Shown here: positions 52,083-62,218 of the stretch, piece by piece
Numbering within the stretch: position 1 is the first letter of the stretch
Layout of the letters: every line of letters begins with the position of its first letter
Source of the DNA: Paraburkholderia sp041321145
Lineage (GTDB): Bacteria > Pseudomonadota > Gammaproteobacteria > Burkholderiales > Burkholderiaceae
DNA: 64,000 nt
NCBI RefSeq assembly: GCF_041321145.1
Contig: NZ_JBGGWA010000016.1
Span: forward strand, 62,001 to 126,000
Direction: 5' to 3'
Translations under genes and position numbers: made by a program
Notes under the pieces: generated by a model
Seen by the model: the letters and a program-made list of their open reading frames with translations, nothing else
Told to the model about the DNA's origin: nothing
Database searches by the model: none

Positions 52083-52199
52083 CGCAGACGCGCACTGTCG
52101 CTGCACCGGTGGACGTCACGCCCTATAAACCCGCTGCATTACGTTACGAGCGGCGTGCGCGCCGCCGCCCCTCAAAGCGGCCGCCCATCCGCCGCCGCG

Positions 52200-53132
52200 T
52201 CACACTTCGTGATACGTCACGTAATCACGCGAGAAGTCGTTACGCCGCAGAAAATTGGTAAACGTCATCGTCACCGACGCGTCGAGTCCTTCCACGTAAT
52301 GCCACCAGCCGATCGGCAAAAACAGCAATTCGCCGGGTGCGAGCGTGCATTCGATCAAATGCGCATTGCGCATCGACGGGAAACGTTCGTAGTCGATCGC
52401 ACTGCCGTCCACCTGCGAAAAACAATGCAGATAATTCGCCATATGCGCCGTGTCGGACAAGGACACCAGCTTGATCTGTTTACGGCCGATCATCTGCGCC
52501 ATGAAATTGTTGGTCAAATCATGGTGAAACGGCGTCTTTGTTCCAGCCGGTCCCATCCAGAAAAAACCGGTATCGGGCGATCCGGCGTCGAGATATTCGC
52601 CGATAGCCGGTACATCGGACCACAACGCGGCGAGCGCCGTGCGATTGTGCGAGGTGTTATTGGCGGTCATGTAGAAATCGTTAGTCGGGCCGCTGCGCTC
52701 GACGAGATCGACATAATCGGCAAAGCGCATCATCCGCTTGAGCTTCGGCTGATTGGTTTCATAATTCGCATCCGACTCGCTGCCGAACTGCACGTCGACT
52801 TCGCAATCGCCGCACCGCTTGCGAAAGTAGTCGAAGCGCCACTGCATGCGTGCCGGTCAGAAATCGAACGCGCCTGTGATGATGACCGGCCGGTTCTGAA
52901 AGTAGTACTGCTCAAAGAACTCATCACGCGAATGACGCTCGCGTCTTTCGATCTCGCCGCTTTGCGCGCGCATTCGATTGAGCGTGCCGTACACCGACAA
53001 TATCCATTCACGCTTGCGCAAACGATTGCGCAAGCGCGTTGCGCCCTGCAAATAAGGAATCGCGAGCGCTGCTTGAATTTCGCGGGCAGCTTCAGCCGGG
53101 TCGAAACCATGCCCAACCAGCGCACCGTGCAC
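52200..53132 (-). pseudogene. Cupin/JmjC-like oxygenase gene interrupted by in-frame TGA
   Basis: One frame is continuous apart from TGA at 52857-52859. The part before ends with the FFEQYYFQNRPVIITGAFDF pattern, and the part after restarts at PARMQWRFDYFRKRCGDCEV, which reads on as one protein of about 310 residues. Tryptophan (TGG) is expected at the stop. Metal ligands HxD in TPFHHDLTNNF and a distal His in WWHYVEG support a Fe(II)/2-oxoglutarate cupin-like hydroxylase. No ATG is seen near the 5' end; GTG 53132 is the most reasonable start since a terminator hairpin lies at 53170-53205. Could be a real nonsense mutation or a sequencing error. Confidence 0.75.
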
Positions 53133-53169
53133 TGCCGGGGGCGGTGCGTCTAGCAGCAGATTCCAAAAG

Positions 53170-53205
53170 AAAAGGCACGCGCGCCATGCGGCGCGCGTGC
53201 CTTTT
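53170..53205. terminator. Intrinsic terminator after substrate-binding protein gene
   Basis: A perfect 15-bp stem (AAAAGGCACGCGCGC and complement) with a 6-base loop. T-runs form on both strands. Located about 50 bases after the stop of the leftward gene at 53253. Confidence 0.85.
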
Positions 53206-53252
53206 AACCCGTTGACCGAAGACAAACAAAGCTGCCTTCGGTCATGCGGTTT

Positions 53253-54398
53253 TTACATCTTCACGACGTCGAGCAGCGTCTTCTTGCCTGCCTTGTAGTC
53301 GTACAGCGAGATCACGCCGTGTTGAAGGTCGCCCTTCGAGTCGAACGTGGTTTCACCGATCACACCCTTGTAGTCGGTGCTCGGCATGGCTGCCAGGATC
53401 TTCGCCGGATCGGTCGAGTTCGCACGCTTCATCGCGTCGACGATGATGTACACAGCGTCATACGTGAACGGAGCGTAGATCTGGATCGGCTGACCGAAAC
53501 GCTTCTGATACTTGGCGAGGAACGCTGCACCGCCAGCCATCTTCTCGAGCGCCATACCGGCTTCCGAGCAGACGATGTTGTCGGTTGCGTCGCCAGCCAG
53601 GTCCGACAGCTTGTCGGTACACACGCCGTCGCCCGCCAGCACCTTCGCGCGCAGGCCGAGTTGCTTGGCTTGCTTGGCGAACGGGCCGCCGGTGGCGTCC
53701 ATGCCGCCGTACATGATCGCGTCCGGGTTTTCGCCCTTGATCTTCGTCAGAATTGCGCGGAAGTCGACAGCCTTGTCGTTGGTCGCGTCATGCGACATCA
53801 CGTTCATGCCGAGCGACTTGGCGGTCTTCTCGAATTCGTTGGCGAGACCCTGGCCATAAGCGGTCGAGTCGTCGACGATTGCGACGCTCTTCATCTTCAT
53901 GGTCTTGGATGCGTAGTTAGCCAGTGCCGGACCTTGTTGCGCATCGGTCGCCACGACGCGGTACGTCGTCTTGAAGCCTTGTTGCGTGTAAGCCGGGTTC
54001 GTTGCCGACGGCGAGATCTGCACGATGCCAGCATCGCTATAGATCTTCGAAGCCGGGATCGACGTGCCCGAGTTCAAGTGGCCGACCACTGCGACGACCT
54101 TATCGTCGACCAGCTTCTGCGCGACTTGAGTAGCCGTACGCGGGTCAGCTGCATCGTCTTGTGCGTCGAGTTGCAGGGTGATCTTCTGGCCGCCGATCGT
54201 GAGGCCCTTGGCGTTGATTTCCTCAACTGCCAGGCGCGCGCCGTTTTCGTTGTCTTTACCCAGGTGAGCGATACCGCCAGTCAGCGGCGCAACGTGACCG
54301 ATCTTGACGACCGTGTCGGCCACAGCCGAAGTTGCCAACGTAGCGAACAGCATCGCCGCAGCGCTGATCGGCAACAGCTTTTGAATCTTGATGTTCAT
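53253..54398 (-). CDS. Branched-chain amino acid ABC transporter substrate-binding protein
   Basis: This encodes 381 residues from ATG 54398 (CTGGAGA upstream). Signal peptide (LLPISAAAMLFATLATSAVA) and the LivJ/LivK-type periplasmic fold: VKIGHVAPLTGGIAHLGKDN, LVDDKVVAVVGHLNSGTSIP, QISPSATNPAYTQQGFKTTY, YGQGLANEFEKTAKSLG, YAPFTYDAVYIIVDAMKRAN. Captures Leu/Ile/Val or similar for an ABC permease encoded elsewhere. Stands alone, as often in Burkholderia. Confidence 0.94.
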   Translation of the reverse strand: MNIKIQKLLPISAAAMLFATLATSAVADTVVKIGHVAPLTGGIAHLGKDNENGARLAVEEINAKGLTIGGQKITLQLDAQDDAADPRTATQVAQKLVDDKVVAVVGHLNSGTSIPASKIYSDAGIVQISPSATNPAYTQQGFKTTYRVVATDAQQGPALANYASKTMKMKSVAIVDDSTAYGQGLANEFEKTAKSLGMNVMSHDATNDKAVDFRAILTKIKGENPDAIMYGGMDATGGPFAKQAKQLGLRAKVLAGDGVCTDKLSDLAGDATDNIVCSEAGMALEKMAGGAAFLAKYQKRFGQPIQIYAPFTYDAVYIIVDAMKRANSTDPAKILAAMPSTDYKGVIGETTFDSKGDLQHGVISLYDYKAGKKTLLDVVKM

Positions 54399-54833
54399 GT
54401 AAGTCTCCAGTTTCGGTCCCAAAAACAACGTAATCGCCCTGTGCCCCCGCTTCCCCTACACGTGTCGCTCAGTCCCGTGGACGACCACGCCGGTTGCATC
54501 GTTCATGCACTTGGCCAGCACGTCACCCAACCTGTTTGTGGCAGGCGGCTAACCGTACTTGCGCGCAAGTGTAGGCCATCAAATTAAATTGTGGGACTTT
54601 TTTGAGGAAGTGGGATGAACACTAATAGCGTTTATCCAACAAGGGCCGATTCCGGCTGGAGAGACCGGCTGGAAACCGCCAGCCCATGCGGGTTTCCGCC
54701 AGGTGAGGTTTTCGTCTAACAGCGCGGCCTAAAGCTTTTAGCGTGTTAAACCGTTAATGGTTCGAATAGGCTTTGCGTTTAGAAATGACGCACGCCGCGG
54801 AAACACCGCGACACGCGCCTGAGCAATGCTAAA
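54399..54833. other. Intergenic region upstream of substrate-binding gene
   Basis: 435 bases with no supported gene. It contains the leader and promoter region of the leftward substrate-binding protein gene and the 3' flank of the monooxygenase gene, of which only short frames are visible. No clear hairpin or repeat. Confidence 0.4.
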
Positions 54834-55937
54834 TCAACGTTTGAGCGCAGCGATCCGCGCCGCGGCAGCCTGCCATTCCTGTTCGAGTTGCCCGACCAGT
54901 TCGGCGGCGCCGAGGTCTTCGCGGCGCTTGCAGCCAAGCGGCGCACCTTGGCCCGACCACAAAGACAGATAGTCGCCGTTTTCCGCCCGGCTCGCGGTTT
55001 GGCGCAGTTCCTGAGTCAAGGCATTTTGCACCGGATACGGCGCGACCTGATGCGCTGACTCGGTCAGGCGCTGCATCAAAGGATTGCGTATGCCGCGCGC
55101 ATGGCGGCCGGTGATCGCGCGCGTCACCGAGGTCGACGTGTCGGACATCGAACGCACGCGGGTTTTCCATGCCTGCGGTATCGCACTCTCCAGACAGGTG
55201 AGGAACGCCGTGCCCATCACCGCGGCTTGCGCGCCGAGCGCCAGCGCGGCGACGATGCCGCGTCCGTCCATGATGCCGCCGGCGGCCAGCACCGGCAGGC
55301 CAGTCGCGTCGACGAGTTGCGGCACGAGCGCCATCGTGCCGACCAGCGCCTCCTCGAACGCGCCGATAAAGGTGCCGCGATGCGCGCCCGCCTCCGCGCC
55401 TTGCGCAACGATCGCGTCGGCGCCCGCGTCGCGCCAGGCCACACCTTCGGCGACGTGTGTCGCGGTGCCTATTACATATAGGCCGTTTGCATGCAGACGG
55501 GCGACATCCTCGGCAGAGAGCAGTCCGAACGTAAAGCCTGCCACCGGCACGCGCAATTCGATCAGCGTTTCCAGTTGGGCACGGAAATCCGGCGCATAGC
55601 GATCAAGCGGCCGACCCGGCGGCAAACCGAGATCCGCGCGCAGGGGATCGATGGCTTCGAGCGCGCGGCGCACAGTGGTTTCGTCCGGCGCGGCCGGCTC
55701 CTGCACGAACAGATTCACGCCGAAGGGGCGATCGGTCAGCGCGCGAGTCGCCGCGACTTCGCTCACGATCTTTTCCGGCGACAGCGCGGCGGCCGCCAGA
55801 AAGCCAAATCCGCCGGCGTTCGATACCGCGGCGACCATCGCCGGCGTCGTCGCGCCGCCGGCCATCGGCGCCTGCACGACCGGTACCCGCAACGCGAAAC
55901 GCTCTGCAAACGGCGTCACAAAACTGCCTTCATTCAT
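54834..55937 (-). CDS. Nitronate monooxygenase
   Basis: This encodes 367 residues from ATG 55937. FMN TIM barrel of class I nitronate monooxygenase: VPVVQAPMAGGATTPAMVAA, SNAGGFGFLAAAALSPEKI, GVNLFVQEP, DAIVAQGAEAGAHRGTF with catalytic His in GAHRG, VLAAGGIMDGRGIVAALALG and AVMGTAFLTC. Oxidises alkyl nitronates such as propionate-3-nitronate. Single gene. Confidence 0.92.
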   Translation of the reverse strand: MNEGSFVTPFAERFALRVPVVQAPMAGGATTPAMVAAVSNAGGFGFLAAAALSPEKIVSEVAATRALTDRPFGVNLFVQEPAAPDETTVRRALEAIDPLRADLGLPPGRPLDRYAPDFRAQLETLIELRVPVAGFTFGLLSAEDVARLHANGLYVIGTATHVAEGVAWRDAGADAIVAQGAEAGAHRGTFIGAFEEALVGTMALVPQLVDATGLPVLAAGGIMDGRGIVAALALGAQAAVMGTAFLTCLESAIPQAWKTRVRSMSDTSTSVTRAITGRHARGIRNPLMQRLTESAHQVAPYPVQNALTQELRQTASRAENGDYLSLWSGQGAPLGCKRREDLGAAELVGQLEQEWQAAAARIAALKR

Positions 55938-56211
55938 GATCGATTCCTTTTCCGACAATGCGCTCGCAGCATGGGCAAGCGGATACGCTCGACTGTACCG
56001 AGCCGTGCCGCGACGGAGAAATGAATAATCGAGAACGTTTCAATCCCCTTACGAGATTGTCGCCATGGATTGCGCCTCGTCAGCCCAGGCGTGGCCTCGC
56101 TGCACGGCGTTTCTTTTGATGGCAAACTGACCGGCCGCTTCAGGCATTCAGGCCTCTGGCATTCATTCAGACCGACCTCGCGCCTCAGTGCGATGGCAAA
56201 TGGAGAGCAAC

Positions 56212-56910
56212 ATGACCACGACTTCCCGATGGATCGACATTCCCGCCGGCAACGACAGTTTCGGCGGCTATCTGGCACTGCCCAAAGGCGGCAAGGGACC
56301 GGCTGTCATCATCATTCAGGAAATCTTCGGCGTGAACAGCCATATCCGCTCGGTCGCGGATCAGTACGCGCAAGACGGCTACGTCGCGCTGGCACCGGAC
56401 GTATTCTGGCGCGTGCAGCCACGCGTCGAATTGACGTATGACGGCGCGGATCGCGAGAAGGGCATCGAATTGATGCAGAAGACCAACGTCGACCAGGCAG
56501 TAGCCGATATCGGCGCAGCCGCCGCGGCGCTGCGCGCCATGCGGGAAGTGACCGGCAAGGTTGCGGCGATCGGCTTCTGTTTCGGGGGACAGCTTGCCTA
56601 TCTGGCCGCCGCGCAAGGCTCGCTCGACGGCGCGGTCGCTTACTACGGCGGCGGCATCCAGAACAAGCTCGATCAAGCCGCGAAGATCAAGGTGCCGATG
56701 CAATTCCACTACGGCGAACTGGATGCGCATATTCCCGTGTCGGCCGTCGGCCAGATTCAGGAGCGCTTCGCCGGCCGCACCGATGCGGATTTCCACATCT
56801 ATCCGAACGCCGATCACGGCTTCAACTGCTCGGACCGCGCATCGTATAACCAGCCTGCCTCGGCGCTGGCGCATGGCCGCACGCTGACCTTCCTCGGCGA
56901 GCGCCTGTGA
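56212..56910 (+). CDS. Dienelactone hydrolase family protein
   Basis: This encodes 232 residues from ATG 56212 (GAGAGCAAC upstream). Alpha/beta-hydrolase with nucleophile Cys in IGFCFGGQLAY (about residue 121), acid Asp in FHYGELDAHIPV (about 170) and base His in NADHGFNC (about 201); the early EIFGVNSHIRSVADQYA segment is typical. Hydrolyses dienelactone or related lactones in aromatic breakdown. Tandem repeats begin at its stop. Confidence 0.93.
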   Translation: MTTTSRWIDIPAGNDSFGGYLALPKGGKGPAVIIIQEIFGVNSHIRSVADQYAQDGYVALAPDVFWRVQPRVELTYDGADREKGIELMQKTNVDQAVADIGAAAAALRAMREVTGKVAAIGFCFGGQLAYLAAAQGSLDGAVAYYGGGIQNKLDQAAKIKVPMQFHYGELDAHIPVSAVGQIQERFAGRTDADFHIYPNADHGFNCSDRASYNQPASALAHGRTLTFLGERL

Positions 56911-56986
56911 CTTATGCCTCTGACTTATGCCTCTGACTTATGCCTCTGACTTACGCCTCTGACTTACGCCTCTGACTTACGCCTGT
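56909..56986. repeat. Six tandem copies of a 13-bp unit
   Basis: GACTTATGCCTCT is repeated three times, then GACTTACGCCTCT twice and GACTTACGCCTGT once, without gaps. The first two bases are the end of the hydrolase stop codon. Function unknown; simple expansion likely. Confidence 0.9.
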
Positions 56987-57155
56987 AACTCGCGGCTATA
57001 ACTCGGGTAATCTCTCGAAAGACGGCGTGCCATCGGCGCGCTGTCTTCTTCCACGCGTGTCGATGAACTGGGACGACGGGACGTCCGGCAGCGCCGTTCA
57101 TCACGCGCACAGGCGACTGCCGGATCCAACACTCGATAGCGAGGGCTCCTCCGCC

Positions 57156-58676
57156 GTGCAATCAGACTATCTCGTCCATGACGCCATCGGCCTCGCCGAA
57201 CTGGTTCGAAGCCGCGAAGCAAGCGCGCGCGAGTTGCTGGACATCGCAATCTCGCGCACAGAGGCGGTCAATCCCGCGATCAATGCCATTGTCCTGAAGG
57301 ACTACGATGCAGCGCGGCAACGCGCCTCGCGCGACGATGCGAGCAGAGCGAATGGCGCGAACACCGCGGATGGTGGAAGCGCGCAAGCCGCGCTCGCGGG
57401 CGTGCCCTTTCTGATCAAGGATCTGGGCGCACCGGTCGCCGGACTGCGCATGACGATGGGCAGCCGTCACTATCGGCACTTCATTCCTACCGAGGATGCG
57501 CCGGTCGTCGCGCTTGCGAAAGCGGCCGGCCTCAACATCTTCGCCAAGACCAGCACCTCCGAACTCGGCCAGATGCCTTATACGGAGCCCGAACTGTTCG
57601 GCGCGTGCCGCAATCCGTGGAATCTCGACCATACGCCTGGCGGTTCCAGCGGCGGCGCGGCAGCGGCGGTCGCCGCCGGCATCGTGCCGCTCGCGCATGC
57701 ATCGGATGGCGGCGGCTCGATCCGCATCCCCGCTTCATGTTGCGGACTGTTCGGCCTCAAGCCTTCCCGCGGACGTGTGCCGCGCGCGACGCCAACCGCC
57801 GCAGCCGGTGAACTCGGCATCGATCACGCGATATCGCGCAGCGTGCGCGACAGCGCATTGCTGCTCGATCTGCTGGCAGGCAATGCGGACCGGCCGCTCG
57901 GCGCGCCGGGCACGTTCCTCGGCGCGAGCCGCGAGCCATGCAAGCCGTTGAACATCGCGTACGTCACCGAGCCGATGCTGGCGCCGTCCTTGTCCGCCGA
58001 CTCGCGCGCCGCACTCGAGGACGCCGCGCAACTCGCCAGTTCGCTCGGCCATAACATCGAGCCCGTTTCGCTCAGCGTCGATTTCGCGGCAGTCCGGCAT
58101 GCATTTCTCACGCTCTGGTCGGTGACCGCGGAAGAACTGGTGCTGAACGCCGATCGCATTACCGGCCGCAAACCGCTGCGCGACGAATTCGAAATTTCGA
58201 CATGGGCGATGGCGCACGTCGGCCGCAAACTCGGCGAGCGCGGCCTGCCAGGCGCACTCGAAGAACAGCGCCGCATCACCGAACGCCTCACCGGGTTGCT
58301 GAGCCGCTACGACGTGATTCTGTGCGCGACGCTCGCGGGCGCGCCGATCAAGATCGGCGAGATGCAGCCCACGTCCGCCGAGCGTATGCAGATGCGCGCG
58401 GTCACCGCGATGCCGCTCGAATCGTTGATGAAGAAGATGTTGACCGAAGCGTCGAACAAGGCGTTCGCGTGGGCGGGATGCACGGAGCTGTTCAATCTGA
58501 GCGGTCAGCCGGCGATGTCGGTGCCGCTTTACTGGACCGCGCGTGGGCTGCCTATCGGCGTGCAGTTCGCCGCGCGTGAGGGCGGTGAAGCGACGCTGTT
58601 GCGTCTCGCCGCGCAGCTCGAAGCGGCACGGCCGTGGTTCGACAAACGGCCGCCGTTGATGCCGGCGCGCAGCTAG
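57156..58676 (+). CDS. Amidase-signature family hydrolase
   Basis: This encodes 506 residues from GTG 57156; an ATG at 57063 is open but adds a non-conserved stretch. Amidase signature with catalytic Lys in PFLIKDLGAPV (about 85), cis-Ser in HTPGGSSGGAAAAVAAG and nucleophile Ser in SDGGGSIRIPASCCGLFGLK (about 185). C-terminal end has FNLSGQPAMSVPLYWT. Hydrolyses an amide bond of unknown substrate. Convergent with the HiPIP gene, with a terminator between. Confidence 0.9.
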   Translation: MQSDYLVHDAIGLAELVRSREASARELLDIAISRTEAVNPAINAIVLKDYDAARQRASRDDASRANGANTADGGSAQAALAGVPFLIKDLGAPVAGLRMTMGSRHYRHFIPTEDAPVVALAKAAGLNIFAKTSTSELGQMPYTEPELFGACRNPWNLDHTPGGSSGGAAAAVAAGIVPLAHASDGGGSIRIPASCCGLFGLKPSRGRVPRATPTAAAGELGIDHAISRSVRDSALLLDLLAGNADRPLGAPGTFLGASREPCKPLNIAYVTEPMLAPSLSADSRAALEDAAQLASSLGHNIEPVSLSVDFAAVRHAFLTLWSVTAEELVLNADRITGRKPLRDEFEISTWAMAHVGRKLGERGLPGALEEQRRITERLTGLLSRYDVILCATLAGAPIKIGEMQPTSAERMQMRAVTAMPLESLMKKMLTEASNKAFAWAGCTELFNLSGQPAMSVPLYWTARGLPIGVQFAAREGGEATLLRLAAQLEAARPWFDKRPPLMPARS

Positions 58677-58795
58677 ACGATCGGCGCGCTCAGGCGGGTT
58701 TGCGTCGCGCGTCGAGATCCGCTGGCGCTTGCCGGGACGCAGGCCGCAACGATCGTATTGACGTGTACAGAACAGGCTGTTTTCAAGCAGCAAAA

Positions 58796-58826
58796 AGGCG
58801 TCTGTCGCGCAACGCGGCAGACGCCT
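58796..58826. terminator. Intrinsic terminator between amidase and HiPIP genes
   Basis: AGGCGTCTGTCGCG pairs with CGCGGCAGACGCCT (one G-T pair) across a 3-base loop, with an A-run before it. On the minus strand a T-run follows, so it best serves the HiPIP gene. Confidence 0.8.
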
Positions 58827-58908
58827 CAATCGATCGGACCGGAGTCCGGTGCGCTCATGGTGCAGCGCATTTGACGCGGTACTGAAGGTGCACGCGCTCA
58901 GCGCGCAA

Positions 58909-59220
58909 TCAGGCCTTCTTGTTATATGCGCTGCACCAACCCGCGCCGGCGACCTGCTTGCCCGCGAACATCGGGCAGCCGGCATAGGCGTCGGTCGGCT
59001 TGCCTTGATAGAAGCTGCAGTTCGCGCAATCCTGGCCCGCTACGTACTTCGCGAACTTGGCCTTGTCGACTTTGCTCGCGTCGGCCTTATAGCCGAGCGC
59101 TTGGGCGGTCGGATCGGTTTCAGCGACCTTCGGTGCGTCGGCGAAAGCCTGGCGCGACAGGGCGAGGCTCGATGCCACGCCAATGCTGGAGATCAAAAAC
59201 GTACGACGGGAAGATTTCAT
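58909..59220 (-). CDS. High-potential iron-sulfur protein (HiPIP)
   Basis: This encodes 103 residues from ATG 59220. Twin-arginine signal (SSRRTFLISSIGVASSLA) and four [4Fe-4S] ligands: Cys in GQDCANCSFYQG, AGCPMF and GWCSAYN. Exported by Tat as a folded protein. Periplasmic electron carrier, common in beta-proteobacteria. Length is typical. Confidence 0.95.
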   Translation of the reverse strand: MKSSRRTFLISSIGVASSLALSRQAFADAPKVAETDPTAQALGYKADASKVDKAKFAKYVAGQDCANCSFYQGKPTDAYAGCPMFAGKQVAGAGWCSAYNKKA

Positions 59221-59420
59221 GGGGACTCACTCCATTTATATTGAACTGATCGCCGTTCTGATGACAGCGGTCCCCAAGGATAGCAATGAAGCCGTCGCGC
59301 GTGACGGTCCAAATGATAGAGATAACCGAATTGGTACTACCCCGCGCCCGATTTTCGAGCGCGGCGTGCGGTTAAGTGGGTGAGGGGATGACTCAGGGTG
59401 CGAATTCAGGCGTAAAGCGA

Positions 59421-60527
59421 TCAAGCGCGACCGCTCAGTTCGCAAACGCGCTGGGCGATCGCAAGCGACGCCGTGAGCCCCGGCGACTCGATCCCGAACA
59501 GATTGACGAGCCCGCGCACGCCGTGGGCGGCCGGACCTTGAATCACGAAGTCGGCGGCAGGCTCGCCCGGGCCGGAAAGCTTCGGACGAATTCCCGCGTA
59601 GGCGGGCTGCAAGGCATTGTCGGGAAGCGCGGGCCAGTACGCGCGAATCGCGGCGTAAAAGGATTCCGCGCGATGCGGATTAACGTCGTAATTGATCGCA
59701 TCGACCCATTCGACGTCGGGACCGAAACGCGCCTGGCCGCCGAGATCGATCGTCAGATGCACGCCGAGGCCGGCTTCGTTCGGCATCGGATAGATCAGGC
59801 GGCTGAACGGCGCACGCCCCGAAATGCTGAAGTAGTTGCCGCGCGCAAGGTAAAGCGGCGGCACGTGACGCGCGTCGAGTCCGCGAATCGTGCGGGCCAG
59901 CGCGTTCGCTTGCAAGCCGGCGCTGTTGATCACGCAGGCGGCGCTGATCGTGGTCGGCGCGTTGCCGCCCACCTTGATGATGAAGCGGCCATTGCTCGCT
60001 TCGATCGCGCCCACCGGCGCGTGGAACGCGCACACCGCACCGTCGCGTTCGGCGTCGCCTTGAATCGCCAGCATCAGCTGGTGGCTATCGACGATGCCCG
60101 TCTGCGGCGAAAACACCGCCTCGACGCATTCGAGCGCGGGCTCAAGCGCTTGCGCCTGGTCGCCGGTAATCCGCATCAGGTCGAGCACGCCGTTCTCACG
60201 ACCTTTCGCCATGATGCTTTCGAGCTGAGGAATCTGATTGCGCGAGGTCGCGACCAACAGTTTGCCGCATCGAGAATGCGGCACGTTGTGCTCGACGCAG
60301 TAGTCGTACAGCATCTCGCGGCCGCGCACGCACAGCGCCGCCTTCAGCGAACCGCGCGGATAGTAGATCCCCGCGTGAATCACTTCGCTATTGCGCGAAC
60401 TGGTGCCCACGCCGATCGCCTCGGCCGCCTCCAGCACGATCACCTCGCGCCCGCGCGCAGCCAGTGCGCGCGCCACGGCGAGGCCGATCACGCCCGCGCC
60501 GATCACTACACATTCGATTTGATCCAT
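59421..60527 (-). CDS. FAD-dependent oxidoreductase (L-2-hydroxyglutarate dehydrogenase-like)
   Basis: This encodes 368 residues. N-terminal FAD-binding GxGxxG: CVVIGAGVIGLAVARALAAR. SSRNSEVIHAGIYYP (about 44-58) is the DAO-fold signature of LhgO/YgaF-type enzymes, with VDSHQLMLAI, VINSAGLQA, RGNYFSI and GIESPGLTASLAI following. Oxidises L-2-hydroxyglutarate or a similar hydroxy acid to the keto acid. Single gene. Confidence 0.9.
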   Translation of the reverse strand: MDQIECVVIGAGVIGLAVARALAARGREVIVLEAAEAIGVGTSSRNSEVIHAGIYYPRGSLKAALCVRGREMLYDYCVEHNVPHSRCGKLLVATSRNQIPQLESIMAKGRENGVLDLMRITGDQAQALEPALECVEAVFSPQTGIVDSHQLMLAIQGDAERDGAVCAFHAPVGAIEASNGRFIIKVGGNAPTTISAACVINSAGLQANALARTIRGLDARHVPPLYLARGNYFSISGRAPFSRLIYPMPNEAGLGVHLTIDLGGQARFGPDVEWVDAINYDVNPHRAESFYAAIRAYWPALPDNALQPAYAGIRPKLSGPGEPAADFVIQGPAAHGVRGLVNLFGIESPGLTASLAIAQRVCELSGRA

Positions 60528-60686
60528 GTCCCTTGACGCGGCTGACCTCGCCGCGCGCTGCCTCGTTCACCCGATATAGATGAAGACAGGATGCGGCTAT
60601 CGGGGACCGCAAACCGCTCGCTGTGGAATGCACCTGCCCTTACGCAACCGCCATGCAAAATTGTACGACGCTGCTGCACAGACAGA

Positions 60687-60716
60687 AATGCCCGCAGTCG
60701 TACGACTGCGGGCATT
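60687..60716. terminator. Terminator-like hairpin
   Basis: A perfect 14-bp stem (AATGCCCGCAGTCG and complement) with two apex bases. It lies 230 bases after the stop of the leftward AAA gene and before the start of the next; the T-tract is short. Confidence 0.65.
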
Positions 60717-60947
60717 CGGTCTTGAGTGGATCTGAAATGTAAGGGCCGGACGAGTCAGTGTACGCCGTCGAAGGTCGCCGCGCTCGATTCTTCATGCAAA
60801 CATGAAGCCGTGTGGCGCCGGGCAGCCACATCTCACAATTAGCAATAGTTGCCCCGGCATTCACATTGTTTTAAGTGCAGAATCGCCTCGGCGAGGCCCG
60901 CAAAATCGGTCGTTGGCAGGTTTTCAGCAAAAAACCGCCAAAAATCC

Positions 60948-61925
60948 TCAAAAACCGATCGGTTTCCGGCGATTTCCATAATCCAGCCGAATGTCGCCGG
61001 CTTCGATCCGATCGCGCCCGTCGATGCGCGCCGCGCCGAAGCCATTCAGCATGGCGCGCCGCATTTCGCGCGGCGACGCGTGTTTCAGCGCGTCGAGCGC
61101 GGCGTCACCGAGCGTTTCGGGAAAGCGCAGCCCCCAGCTGTGCGCCGAGCGAATCTCGTTGTAGATCGCTTGCGCGATACGGCGCGCGCCGGCGTGATCC
61201 GGCGGCGGAATTTCGTACACGTTCATCCGGTTCAGGATGGGCTCGGGAATCGAACGCTCGTCGTTCGCCGTCGCGATCCAGATCACGTGTCCGGCATTGA
61301 TTGGAATCTCGGCGAATTCGTCGATGAAGGTCTGCGCGGTATCGTGTTCGAGCAGCGCGTACAACGCGCCGAGCGGATCGTATTGCGAATCGCCGGTGGC
61401 CTTGTCGATTTCGTCGACGGCGATCACGGGGTTCGCGTAACTGCCGTTGACGAGCGTATCGAACACCTTGCCCGGCTTCGCGTTCTTCCATTGCGACGAT
61501 GCACCCGACAGAATCCACCCCGCCGTCAGCGAACTCATCGCCACGTATTGGTAGGCGGTGCCGAGCAGGCGCGCCAACTGCTTGGCAAAGTGCGTCTTGC
61601 CGATGCCGGGGTCGCCAAGCAGCAGAATCGGCATCAGTTCGAGCCGGTCTTCGGTCTCGAGACACAAGGCGACCTGCTTGCGGATATCGTCGAGCGGCGC
61701 TGAGAAGTTGGGCAGCGCGTCGATCAGATCGTCGATCGACGGCATCCGGTTCGGCTTGACGCAGAAGCGCAGATTGCCGGTTTTCAGCATCTTTTCGTAA
61801 GTGCTGCGCAGCGCCTCGTTCGCGCTGTCGCCGAGATCGTTCAGCGCGGTCTCGACCTGATCGAGGTCGTACACCCGACTGAAAGACGCCACGGCGATTT
61901 CCTGTTTGACCATTGCTGTTGTCAT
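60948..61925 (-). CDS. AAA-family ATPase (MoxR/Lon-like)
   Basis: This encodes 325 residues. Walker A LLLGDPGIGKTHFA (about 100-113), Walker B VIAVDEIDK (about 166-174), sensor-1 WIATANDE and an arginine-finger-like PILNRMNVYEI. A single AAA module with a helical N-terminal stretch (about 1-70) and no protease residues. Likely a chaperone-like ATPase; partner unknown. Confidence 0.85.
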   Translation of the reverse strand: MTTAMVKQEIAVASFSRVYDLDQVETALNDLGDSANEALRSTYEKMLKTGNLRFCVKPNRMPSIDDLIDALPNFSAPLDDIRKQVALCLETEDRLELMPILLLGDPGIGKTHFAKQLARLLGTAYQYVAMSSLTAGWILSGASSQWKNAKPGKVFDTLVNGSYANPVIAVDEIDKATGDSQYDPLGALYALLEHDTAQTFIDEFAEIPINAGHVIWIATANDERSIPEPILNRMNVYEIPPPDHAGARRIAQAIYNEIRSAHSWGLRFPETLGDAALDALKHASPREMRRAMLNGFGAARIDGRDRIEAGDIRLDYGNRRKPIGF

Positions 61926-62218
61926 CGCTTACCCCGTCTGGCTGGTCTTGCTGCTGCGGTACCTGGTGGGCGCCGTTTCAAGTCCAGTGTAACGAGGACA
62001 GATTCGCGTGCAAGCCAGCAGTCGTACGGCTCTGCTGCTAACAAGGGGTTGTTTTCAGCCAACCCCGAAAGAAGTCCCCTTGGGCCATTCACAATCCCAA
62101 CGGAAATGCAGTGTTGCTGAACCCGGCCCCGTTTGAAGTGTCAGAAAAGCGTTCCGCCCATCAGGCGTAAGATGGCCCTCTGACTACTCTGCCGGAAGCA
62201 GTAACCGGAGCCCCTTCC

